Source of the DNA: Mesodorylaimus sp. YZB2_4
Taxonomy: Eukaryota > Nematoda > Enoplea > Dorylaimida > Dorylaimidae
Assembly (NCBI GenBank): GCA_030248295.1
Contig: JASANH010000389.1
Coordinates: 62,001 to 126,000 of the forward strand
Direction: 5' to 3'
DNA length: 64,000 nt
Shown here piece after piece: positions 14,301-25,000 of the stretch (position 1 is the first letter of the stretch; the number at the start of each line of letters is the position of its first letter). The notes beneath the pieces are model-generated. The model ran no database searches, was not told the origin of the DNA, and saw only the letters and a program-made list of their open reading frames with translations. A program made the position numbers and the translations under genes.

Positions 14301-15112
14301 TTAAAAATTTCGGAATAAAGAGGAGGTGTGACTGTACTCGCCTTCATATCTTAAGGCGTCTGCCTCTCAGGCTGGGCGCGCACTAGAGAATAGGGTTCGA
14401 CTCACGCCCTGGTAAAAAAAATAGTCAAATATGTGCTCCTTTCCCCTCGAGTGCTTCTTATGGTGCTTGGCGATGGATGAAGCATGACATGACATCGTAT
14501 AGACCATATTTTGGGAGCGATATGCACACCCTAGTGCTATTAACAAGCCATCCTTGTAACACTGCTCTTACTTATGGCTCGTGGCCTCCTGATCGCCTGT
14601 TCATAAAGTTCTTGAAATGAATCTCTTTTTTCATCCGTCGTCGCCGGCTCAAGGTTCTTTGGTCCCGTTTTCAGGTCTTCAATGATTTGCTGGCTTCGAT
14701 TTCGGATCTAAACAATGCAAGATTTTGTACCTCAACCTTGTATTGTCGAGCTGTGCGGACTTACAGTATCGTAAAATTCTGGGGCTTTCTCTCGTATTGC
14801 TGAGACCTTGTAAGGATTCAAGCTGCATACGGATACGGCTGGAAATTCTAACGGATCACCGTCGATCTAAACTTCGAGTTTGAATTCCCACAGCAATAAA
14901 CTGAACTTATTATGTAAACTTACTGTAATCGTAGTGGCCAGAGGGTATTGGAGAAAGAAAAACAGCGATTGGATGAAGAAAATGAGGAAGAGAACAGTGC
15001 AAAAGACCACTGCGAATGACCATAATGCCTTAATAGCTGCTTTCTTAGCCTCAAGCAAGAGCGACACGATGCGAAGACTGGACCGAGAAAACGATCGCTG
15101 CAAGTCATCCAT
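5339..15112 (-). CDS. Giant DEG/ENaC-family channel with IgGFc-like, metal-binding-like and mucin ectodomain (copy B)
   Basis: Fifteen exons join in frame: 15112-14924, 14866-14765, 14707-14572, 13950-13337, 12566-12260, 12202-11210, 11145-6863, 6809-6646, 6593-6335, 6266-6168, 6114-6009, 5958-5880, 5826-5737, 5588-5513, 5458-5339 (7,617 nt, 2,538 aa). All donors are GT. Domain order: short basic N-terminus, membrane segment ending FFLQYPLATT, channel motif FPAVSVCSLNPYK (exon 2), IgGFc-binding-protein-like region (exons 4-6) with SDGTLLFPLDTLGTDY, Asp-rich segment LDNDCDGWIDEEVRN, Ser/Thr mucin of about 1,430 residues (exon 7), then the canonical ectodomain: GYQMSEFIFWCRYGGRLC, YGNCFTF, CYQRLVIQECNCGDPLYP, NCGCLPAC and WPSPSF. 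The second membrane segment is GMWLNMCVLSVFEIVVF. The family forms trimeric amiloride-sensitive Na+ or acid-gated channels in the plasma membrane. Odd points: the pore G-x-S is N-M-C, and the mucin sits inside the channel ectodomain. Ligand and gating are unknown. Confidence 0.85.
6863..11145 (-). other. Single mucin exon of copy B (about 1,427 codons)
   Basis: One uninterrupted 4.3-kb exon encodes mostly Thr, Ser, Ala, Pro and Val, the composition of an O-glycosylated mucin stalk. It is flanked by a CTTTTTAG acceptor and a GTAAGG donor in frame with the IgGFc/Asp-rich part before it and the Cys-rich channel ectodomain after it. It has no Cys-rich von Willebrand modules, so it is mucin-like by composition only. 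Two basic-proline motifs (about 8730-8785 and 8065-8115) interrupt the low-complexity sequence. Confidence 0.85.
14336..14480 (+). repeat. tRNA-derived SINE-like repeat, copy 1
   Basis: Contains AAGGCGTCTGCCTCTCAGG (box-A/anticodon-like region resembling a tRNA-Arg body), then GGTTCGACTC (box B) followed by CCTGGTAAA and a tail with TTTCCCCTCGAGTGC. Related copies at 36615-36740 and 46425-46555 share the same order. It sits in intron 3 of the channel gene at 15112-5339. Confidence 0.6.
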
Positions 15113-15570
15113 GGCTTAAAGAGAAGCCAAGTAGATTTTGACGCACTGTACTGGGCGCGTAGGAGTTAGGAAACTAAATCCGACCAAATGCTGGGTCATA
15201 CTTAAAAAACGAGTGCCAAATAGAATTTTAATGCTCAAGGGCTCTAATTGGAGGAAACGGGTGGGGGGGGGGGTGAATAATTGCAATTATCTATTGTAAT
15301 TGGAATAATGCTTCGATTGAGCAGTCACAGACATTTAAAAAGATGATGAGACGGGTGAACGCAGACCTTTTAGTTGCTTGGAAAAAAGAATTTCTGACTT
15401 TGATCTTTTCAACAAATACATACCTAGATCTTTCAGGCCAAAGAATTAGTTGGGAGTTTTTATATTCCCTGTGTAGTATTTTTCAGCTAATTGCTATCTA
15501 ACAGCATCTATTCATTGTTCAGCCACCGAGTGAGTGTTGTGAAAAGGAAAGCTGGCCATGAGCACTTGTT
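15113..15570. other. 5' flank of giant channel copy B; no gene seen
   Basis: No exon recognised. Contains a G-run (about 15264-15272). A promoter for the gene at 15112 should lie here, but no convincing TATA or initiator was identified. Confidence 0.5.
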
Positions 15571-17165
15571 CATCACGGCCGGATCGGATCCGAAAAATCA
15601 CCATCCGAAAATTCGGAATCATCCGATCCGAAATTCTGAGCCGATGGTGTTTAGAAAACCGCTGGGAAACAAACAATTATAAAATTTTCTCCAACCCCTC
15701 TGTAGTGTAATGAATGAGATGTGATCAATATTTTACATTGATGCTTTCTTATTCCTGCTCACAAATAGAGTTACAAGTCATCTTGTCGTTGTTATTATTT
15801 TAGATCAGAGAAAACATGGATGATCCACATTTTGCAAAAAGTTTGGAGTCAGTCGACAGAAATATGTGAGTGAGGAGTGGAGTATCCATTTTTATAAGAT
15901 AATTCAAAGTTACGGCAACAGTCATTAATTTTTCCCAACATTTTTTCTATGTAAGCAATCATGAATGAACGCAAACACCACCAAAAAAACCTAGTTCTCC
16001 AAAACTTACCAGTCCAGTATTAGTGCATGGCCCTGGTTGCCTTCAATACCTTGTTATTGCCCAAGTGGTTATAAATAGTCAAGTGTGGTTTTAATATTTT
16101 TTGTTACAGTAGCTAGGTTATCACCTAATCTAGCCCTACAGTATGATGATCCAGAAGCTCAAACTTAGCAGCTAATTCATCTTTTCTGGTATCCTTATAC
16201 GGACAACTAACTTCCGCAAGTTTTTTCAGTCCACGAGACCTGTCTTTGTAAACAAAATAATCATAAGTATCGTAACTGACAAATTTCTTTTCGCGCTGTC
16301 AACCTCCAAATAAGCAGCATTATTCTGAAAGCCCAGATTGTCATTCCTACATTTGGATAGTCTAGGACTAATTGTTCCTTGTTCCTATATTGACTTTTGC
16401 TGGGTGCCAGAGGTAAGTGTCAATTTTCCTTTCGATGAACCTTTCCAAGTTAGCTTCTGGTAAAATCATTGAGGCCAAGTACTACATCTCTGACAAATAG
16501 TAGCCACAGATATTCTGCCGAAATATGAAATTTCTGAGATCTGAATCTTTCCCTTCAGTCCACCAATGTGATCTCTGACACACGCGCAGTTTCCGTGCCT
16601 ATCATTGCTAATCCGGAATCCATATATTTTCAGTTTATCAACTACGAAATGCATTAGCTCCTTTCCTGACCCCCGCCTGTTAATGATTTTAATCAGCAGA
16701 AGTTTACTCTTTGCTCGTTTCAGTGTTGCACCTGACGCTCGTTTATACAGTACACATCTTAGGCATGAAAATTCGTTCTATCGATTTAGAACATCCAGTC
16801 AGCAAGTTAGTGTCATCTGCGTGATTGCCTAGTTTTCTTTCGCATCCTAAAATGTCCATGCCCCTTACTGTATGTTTGTCCGGGTGTCAAAAAATTTTGC
16901 GCCTGTCTTAAGCAGTCATTCATGAGCAGCATGGATCCTCTTTACTTTATCAGGTTGTAAAGTATCCAGTGATCCACGATGAGCTGTGTGGCAGCCTTGA
17001 GAGGGGTGCTGCTTGTGCCTTGGCACAGTGATAATAAGTGCGGTACTGTTGTTTATCATGGGGAGGCCTTTCGAAAAAGTTGATGCGTTATTCATTGTTC
17101 AAAGAAATACAAGTATTTCACTTGATCCGATCCGGAACTCATTCGATCCGATCCGATCCGGTCGT
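15571..17165. mobile_element. DNA-transposon-like element with GGATC-repeat ends
   Basis: The left end has TCACGGCCGGATCGGATCC and the right end, read in reverse complement, has CAGTCACGACCGGATCGGAT, giving terminal inverted repeats built of degenerate GGATC pentamers. About 1.6 kb lies between; only short open stretches are present and no transposase motif was recognised. No clear target duplication was found, so the boundaries are approximate. Confidence 0.5.
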
Positions 17166-17645
17166 GACTGTACATATGTCGATTGCTGATAAAATTGTGC
17201 GTTTTGCCTGTATTAGCGTTTTTTAGCCTAAACTGTTACAGAGCAATCGAGATTCTACAATTCCCCTCATCTATTGGCCACCTCATTTTTTGCGCTGGGA
17301 AAAGCCCCAGTGGCCTATTGACCGTGTGCCTGAACAGTATTTAAAATCCTGAACCGCGAACGACCCACTGCAAGCTAATCATGTGGTCTGCTTATTGACC
17401 TTACTTTTTCGTGATACTTCCCGTATTTTTTGGCCGCAAATGGATAGATGCTGTTAACCTTTGTCGCACTAATAGCATTGGATGGAGTTTCCGATCACGA
17501 GGAAATACAAGAATGCCTGTTTTCCTATTTCTACTGTGTGCTCGCCATAGTTTACGGCTTGCAATAGAATTGGCTCAATGGCCTGGATGGCATTGAATTG
17601 GATCAGTGGATTACAACGCGAGCGCTACATATGAGACAAGCACCG
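17166..17645. other. Spacer between two repeat elements
   Basis: About 480 bp with no recognisable gene, RNA or repeat; only a short meaningless open stretch near 17411-17596. Confidence 0.4.
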
Positions 17646-17654
17646 TTGTAAGTA

Positions 17655-18772
17655 GACTAGTAGACAGGTAGTTACGGGTCGGGTCGGGTCTGGTCGGGTC
17701 AGCTAAATTCCGGGTCCAGTCACTTTATTGAAAGATCGGGTCAGACGGGTCAAAAATACTGCAGTTTTGCAAGTTTTTGAATATAAAGAAGTACGATAAG
17801 TACGGTAGTACGAAGTGCAGTAAGAAGTCTTGGGTATATATCTGGTTGGAAAAGCCTGGAATTTACTCTGTGCACCAATAATAACTTCCTTGGCTCATTG
17901 ACTCCTTGGTCATGTTACATTGCGAAGCAGTTTCAGCTGTGTTCAAAAGTCATATATACCCTTACATTTCTTCATCAGGTGAAGGTTCTGGCAGGAGCTT
18001 GTTTCCAGCATAATATGACCTTGTAAGCAGTATCTTTTGTAAAAACTAGATGCATACTCCAGCATGGGTTAATATATGTTGGCGTATTCTTAGTCCAGCC
18101 TATTTCTGGCTCCAAACTTATGCAACTAGTCTTTATTATTCAAGCCTATTATTCAGACGGTTTAAATTTTGCTAAAGGCTATAATCTGTTTCCTTTGAGA
18201 ACATACACGCCTTCCAGGTTTCGCGTAGTGCCGCGTGTACATTCCCAAAGAGAACATAGTAGCGTAAACGCATACTGTACTCATACTCATAGCTTACTCA
18301 AACCTAAACGGTAATTCGCACTCTGCAGGTATAAACTGTTTTCTTCGGGAATATACACGCCTGCCGCGTTAAAGAATAGTTCGCTGTACATTCCCAAAGA
18401 AAACAGATAATAAGAGACACGACCATCAAACCAATACAGACCCTATCCGCTTTTAGACCTACTAAGGTTTCTAAATTATTTGGCCAGCTTTGTGGGAAAT
18501 AGGAACAAATGCTGTTCTGAAAGGATTTTTAGGATTACCAGGGAATCACTGAAGAAGAAAATTCACGTGCGTACAATAAGGGGGCTTTTATCGAAATATC
18601 TCCACGCAGTCACCTTTACACTGAAGTCACCACATTTTGGCAGGAATTGTGCAAAGTTTTTATCTCAAGGAGCTTCCGCGGCTTATAACAAAGTCGGGTC
18701 AACCCGACCCGAAATTTCGGGTAAGGGACTTTCGGGTCGGGTCGGGTCAACTCGACCTGATCCGGTGTCTAG
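17655..18772 (+). mobile_element. GGGTC-repeat mobile element, copy 1, with 9-bp flanking duplication
   Basis: A 1,118-bp element whose ends are runs of GGGTC (near 17670-17720 and 18690-18760) is bounded by direct repeats TTGTAAGTA at 17646-17654 and 18773-18781, a hAT-compatible duplication size (8 bp plus a chance match). The inner sequence matches the reverse complement of 30020-31200, showing it is a dispersed element and not local low complexity. No transposase was recognised, so it is probably non-autonomous. Confidence 0.65.
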
Positions 18773-19034
18773 TTGTAAGTATGCTGCTACAGTAGGCTAT
18801 TCGCAGAATGCTAATAGGTTTCTTGAGTTTGTCCTCTGAAAATTTCTTATTTACTCGCGGTGCCTTCAGCTGTCTTCAGGCATGCTGCAGTACATTAGAC
18901 AGAGGAGTGGTTTTATCACACATCACAATTAATGAATAGTGTTAAGTATACCATACACGGCGTAAGATAGGTCACTAAAAGCAAACGTTTCGTTTTCCTC
19001 AAGTGCCCCCCAGTGCATTCTTTGCCCATGTGCT

Positions 19035-22000
19035 CTACTTGATCATCTGATAAATGGCCAATGTGGGGAAAACGACCACCTCAAAAATTGAAATAGCGCA
19101 CAAATTCAACCAGAATCCAATGTTTGCAAAAGTGTCGGAGACCAGTTGCAGCATCTAAAGAAAATCTTGCTATGAATGGCTGGACTGCTGCGATAAAGCC
19201 TACTCACCGTATACTTCGCGTATCCAACAACACGGGTACTGGTCATAACCCCGTAATATATATCCACTCGACTGTGAGTTTTCCTGCAGTAAATGTCGAT
19301 TTCAATTTCGATTGCGGAATTAAAAACAAACTCTCCAACCTACTTCAGTTTTTCTTTACAGGATTCCAAATTCAGCCCTGATTTCCCTTCACACGTAGAC
19401 GGCTAAGGAAAGGCTATCAATTTTGATCTCGCCTCCCTCATGCAAACGCTGCAAAACCTACCATGAAGCTGGGCGATGGCCAGGCTGCTTTCGTCTGTTC
19501 CACGTTGTACATGGTGGAGCTGTAAAAGAGACCAAGATACAATGATGGTCGTATTTCATTCATCAGATGGTCCATACCTGCAAGACGGCTTGCACTGACA
19601 GTTGGACGTGCTGATGTAATCTGCTGCCCTGCTTGCAGCATCGTCAACACACGCTTCTTAAAAATCCATGGTTGGGGATCACCAAAAACGCTAAAGATCA
19701 ACCATTTCCTACTTTGAGTAATATTGCAGTGCACTCCTCCTTTGGGTAGTGGGTAGCGCGGGTCTCCGCACGAGCACAAACTCACGACCATCTGTTGGTA
19801 GCAACTGGCCATGCATGTCTAAAATGATGGGGTGTGAGGCGTGGAGTTTCCAATTATAAAAGCTAGATACTTCAATAGAATAAGATTTATTGGTGTAAAA
19901 AGTTTCTCCTTTAGTCGTTGTATTCGTGGAACAGGCTTTGTATGGCGCTCCTGGCAAGGTCACCTTTGTCTGGAACGAGAAAATAAACATACGTTTCAAA
20001 TGTTGTACCTAAATTTACTTTTTTGATCGAAAAACTGTAGTATTCGCCAGAAGAGCAAGTGATTCCAGCCATGGCCATAACGGGTTGCTCGTCAGGATCG
20101 TGAAATAACAGTTTGTATCCACTGCTCAGAATGAATGGCAGAAAATCCGAAGAGGGCATGTGGAATACCAATTTCAGTCCTAACTTTTGGCCAGCCCTTC
20201 GTGAAAAATGTGTGTTTGCAGTGGGATTGAACGTGAAGCAGTTACCGTAACTGGGGTCCAGGAACATTCGCATCTCTCTGGAAAAGTTAGGTATACTGTA
20301 ACAATGAGCATGCTACCACTGGGGGTCAATTTGTGCCTTACTGGGAAAAATTGCATTTGCGATCTCCATATTTGCATAGAACAACGAATTCGTCCATTTG
20401 ATATCCAAGGGAGGAAAGTACAGTGCTGTTCAAGTTCAATTCACTGATAAGGTAGGGCAGCGAGTCCTCCATTTGACTTGCCCAGGGCATAGTGTCAGAA
20501 AGCTTTGACGGCTAAAAAGCACCATATTTTGCTGTAGTTTTCCGTCTAGTCGCCCATACACTGTATCTTACAAAATGTCACGTTGATTAGGCAGGGGGTA
20601 CTTACCATGGGAATGCTTAGGTTACTTGACAGCTCTGCTTCCTCTGGTGGCAGTTTCCTCTGTGGGTCCTTTTCTGTTGTGGCCATGTCTCTGGCCGGTC
20701 CTGCAGTTGTTACGTGGTTGTGATTGTCGTAGTTTACAGCACTCGTAGTAGTGGCCAAGGAGTTCAGAGCTGGTTTAGTAGCGTGAGGTGATGATGTTTT
20801 TAAGATCTCGTGAGGTTGATCCAGTGGCACCTCCTGTTTTTTCAAGGGTGTGGATGGTAGAAATGGGGCAACCGACTCAAGCTCTGTTAGAGGAAAGGTC
20901 TGTGGAAAAAAGAAGCTTTTGTTTGTCATGGGAATAAGCTCATTTACTGAAATGCTGGCATTCTGTGATAGTTCAGAACGATTTGCAGTTGTGGCGATTG
21001 GCTGAGAAATGTAGGCATGATCAGTCATCTGCTTTTGCTGGCTTTCCGTACTGGGTGGGGACCATGATGGGATTGGAAGTGTGGATGTGTCAGATGTAAG
21101 GTCGCCTGGTAGTGAAATGCTGGTAGCGGCTCGCGCTATGTGTGCAGGTGGTGTCGCAGTTAACGCCATAGCTGATGCATGGGTACTACTGTTCGAGCTG
21201 TCTGCTGACTCTCCTGATAATATTTTAGGAGACAGCTGTTCGGTTTCTTGTAATGATAAAGTTGATACGAGCGTTTCCTCCCCCAAAGCAGTTGGATCTT
21301 CTGTTCCAAAGGCTAACGACACGGAAAACACGATTGGCTCATTTTTTGTAATTTCAAGGGGGAGTGTCATTCTAGACTGTTCCAAATGAGCCATTTCAGT
21401 TATGACTGTGACTGGCGGCAGCTCACGCGGCGAACTACGCGAGATTAGGGAGCCCACTTTGGTAGATAAATGTTCATCAAATCTTTCAAGACTCGGGTAA
21501 TTGTTGTTGGTGGTTGGCGATGCAGCTTGAGGACTAACCATGTCCCGTAAATCGGTGGTGACATGCGGCATAGGCGCGTGGTCGGGTATTGAATTGCGTG
21601 ATTTAACTCGTGTTCTTGTAACGTCAGGAGTACTTGAAGCAGTCTCGGTTTGTGCCTTCGTTTCTCTATCTGATTCGATCACTCTGGCTGGTGAGGCACT
21701 TGGATTTGGTGACGACTGCTCTATTCGGCGGGGCAGTTGCTCAGTAACCGAGTCTTTTGATTGTGCATTTGAAATAAGTGTGCTGACTGACCCAAGAATG
21801 GTTGTGGTCAAAGGTTCCTGTTCTCCCTTAGGAATGGTTGCAGAAGAGGTTGCCGGGGTGGAGGGCCACGTTTTGACGTGTGTCAGTGGTGATGGACCAG
21901 ACACTGAATAGGTCAAATCAGAGCTTGGTATTGACTTGGTCGCCCCAGAAATTGTGGTTTTCGTTGCACTTTGATCGCTTGAAACATTTTCAGAGAACGA

Positions 22001-25000
22001 GGTTTCTAGAGACGACAGGGACGACATAGCCTCTTTTGCTGTCACCATTGCCTCTGTTTCACTTTTTCGACCATCGTCAAATGCTGTAGTCAAAACAAAT
22101 TCTTCAGAAGTACTGGCTGCACGATTAGTAACTGTCGTTGCATTTATCATTGAACTTGAAGTGGTGATTGAATTTTGCTTCAATGATTCACTCGCAAACT
22201 GCGAAGACATGCCTGCTGACATCAGATGGCCAGAGAATCGTCTTTCCAGGTCAACGCTTGCGGAATGGTCAAGCGGGCCTGGGGTCGAAGCTGTGGTTCC
22301 CACCATTTCAGTTTTTGTCTCTACATACTTCTGTGCCTCGCCTTTAGTGCTAAGAAGAGCCTGCAGGTCCGTACGTTGGCTTGTCTCAAGCGGTTGACCT
22401 GAGGCTTGGTCGATACTGATTGCGACCTGGTTCGACGAAAAGTCAGCTGTCTGCAAGGCAGCGCTGTGTGCTTTCTCTGGAACTCTAGTTGTGACTTGTG
22501 CGGCAGTCTGGCCGAGCATATTCGTTTTAAACGTACTGATTCCTGCACTAAGAAGAGTCGTTTGAGAGGGCAGCTCCAGGGGGTTTGCAGCAGGGGTTCG
22601 TTGTTTCACGATTCTAAAGGAGCGTGATGTTGAAGTAGACAGTAACTCTTCTGTGGTATAACGGACAGGCAGCGTATCGTTTGGCATAGATGTCTCTGAA
22701 AACTCAGTAGTAGCAAGACTAGCTATTCTGTCAGTCTGCCTTGCTGTTGTTGTTTTAAAACTTTCAGCAGTCTCGGCAAAGGTGGGCAATTCTATGGGGA
22801 TGGCAGCACGAGTTCTCAACTTCCCTAATCGTTTCGGTGGGTGCGTTGTGGTCGTTGAGTGTACTAGGTTCCCTTCAGTCTCTATTGTAACCCCTAGTTC
22901 CCTAGTTGAGGTCGCTGCGCTGGTTTCAGGCTGCTCTGGGAAACTGCTTTCTATGCTCGCAAATGAATTGGCCATGCCTGTTATCTCTGGAGTGGCAGCA
23001 GAAGATAAAGCTTGAGCAGCTGAGCTTGGAATGACTTTATTTCTGCTGGTCATACCTCCTTCCAGTCCTGTATTACTAACTTGACTCTGTTCAGTGTTGC
23101 TGCTCAAAACATCTTGAGGCTCTCCTGAAGATGCTGAGCTCGTTGTGACAGAGTTTGATATGGTCTCGCCTAAGGTAGAACTGGTTTTCAGCAATGGGGA
23201 GGGGGTCATGGGCGCTATTACAGGAATTGGAGTGGGAGACCTTAGTTTTCGGGCCCTCCTTGAGGATAAGGTAGGGGTTGACGTTGACGTAGACAAACTT
23301 GTTGCTTCCTCCAAGGTTGACACACTCGTTCTTACAGTTTCTGCAGTTGATGGTAAGGGTGCCGAGGGCTGTAGTTTCATCGTGTGGTCTGGGGTTATGG
23401 TGATAGGCGAGAATTCCTTACGAGTACTTGTGGTTGCGTTCAAAGCAGCAACATCGGCTGTCAAAAAAACCGAAGTCAAGATTGCTGTGTGTGATGTTGT
23501 AGAAGTGTTGGATGAAAGAAATTTACCTGTTTGCTCAGTGTCGCTTCGACTTGTCGTGCTGACATGCCCTGATACGGTCATGGCAAAGTCTCCGTTTTGC
23601 ACACTTGAGGTTTCGGTACTCAGAATACTTCCTTCCATTTGAGCGGTACTGGTACTAACTGCAGAGGAGACTGGAACTGTTTTCGCTGATCTACTTGTCT
23701 TCATGGACGACTCACTTGCAGTTGAATTATCACGGGCTGTTCTGAAGGTCATTGTGTCTGCGGCAAAAGTGGTGGTAAGTTGGTTAGTGGTGGTGATGAG
23801 GGTCTTGGTCAGGTTATCTGAGCTTCGGATAATTGTGGGTGTGCCTGTGTTTGTTGCAATGGTGGTAATGGCTGGTATTGTGGCCGCGATAGGAATAGCA
23901 GGAGTTGGTGTAGTGATTGAGACCCAAGTAGTGGCAGCTGGCATTCTTGTGGTTGCGGGGGTCACTGTAGTGCGAGGTAGAGCTGAAGTGCTGGAGGTCG
24001 TACTTGTGGTAGGCAGAGATGTAGTGGTGGTAGCTGGAAATGTTGTTGTGGGGGATACCATGATAGTGGTAGCTGGAGCTATAGTAATAGAGGTCATTTC
24101 GATGGCAACTGGAATTGTAGTAGTGGAGGTCACGGAGTTGGTAGTTGCAGTTGTTGCAGTAGGGGAGGTCACTGTGGTGGCAGGTGCTGTTGTAGTGATG
24201 GAGGCCCTAGTGGTGATAGTTAAAGTTGTTGTAGTGGTGTGGGCCCCAGAGGTGATAGCTGGAGTTGTTGTAGTGGTGGGGGCCCTAGCGGTGGCAGCTG
24301 AAGTCGTTGTAGCGGTGGAGGCCCTAGTGGTGGTAGCTGGAGTTTTAGTGATGGAGGGCACTGTAATGGTAGCTGGAATTGTTGTAGTAGTGAAGGTAAC
24401 GGAGGTGGTAGTTGGAGTTGTTGCAGTGATGGAGGTGACTGTGGTGGCAGGTGCATCTGTAGTGATGGAGGCCCTAGTGGTGATAGTTGGAGTTGTTGTA
24501 GTGGTGGGGGCCCTAGTTGTGGTAGCTGGAGTTGCTGTAATGGTGAAGGCCCTAGTAGTGATAGCTGGAGTTGTTGTAGTGGCAGAGGTCACTGCGGTGG
24601 CAGGTGGAGTTGTAGTGGTGGAGGCCCTAGTGGTGGAGGTTGCTGGAGTTGTGGAGGTCACTGTGGTTGCAGATGGAGCTGCTCTAATTGTGGAGCTCAT
24701 TGAGGTGGTTGGCGGATTTGTATTGGTGGAGGTCACGGAGGTGGTAAGTGGTATTGTCGTGGTGGTGGAGGTCGTACTGGTCTCTAGGGAAGTAGTCGTA
24801 ATCGTAGTAGTTGGGACAGCCGTCGTTATGATTGTGGTAGTTGAAACATTGCTGTAAATCGTTGGCAAAGTTGATGAAGTGGTTGTCGAACCTACTGCTT
24901 CGCAAGCAAAAGTTACATATTAACTGCAGAAATGCAGGTCAGGGAACACAAGACAAAAACCACATACCTAGCACAATGTCTTGGTCCACATAAACCACAA

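Noticed and set aside
23703-24857. Long plus-strand open frame (384 codons) rich in Val
   Set aside because: It is the antisense of the Thr-rich mucin exon of copy C; Thr codons reversed read as Val/Gly, so the frame stays open by composition.
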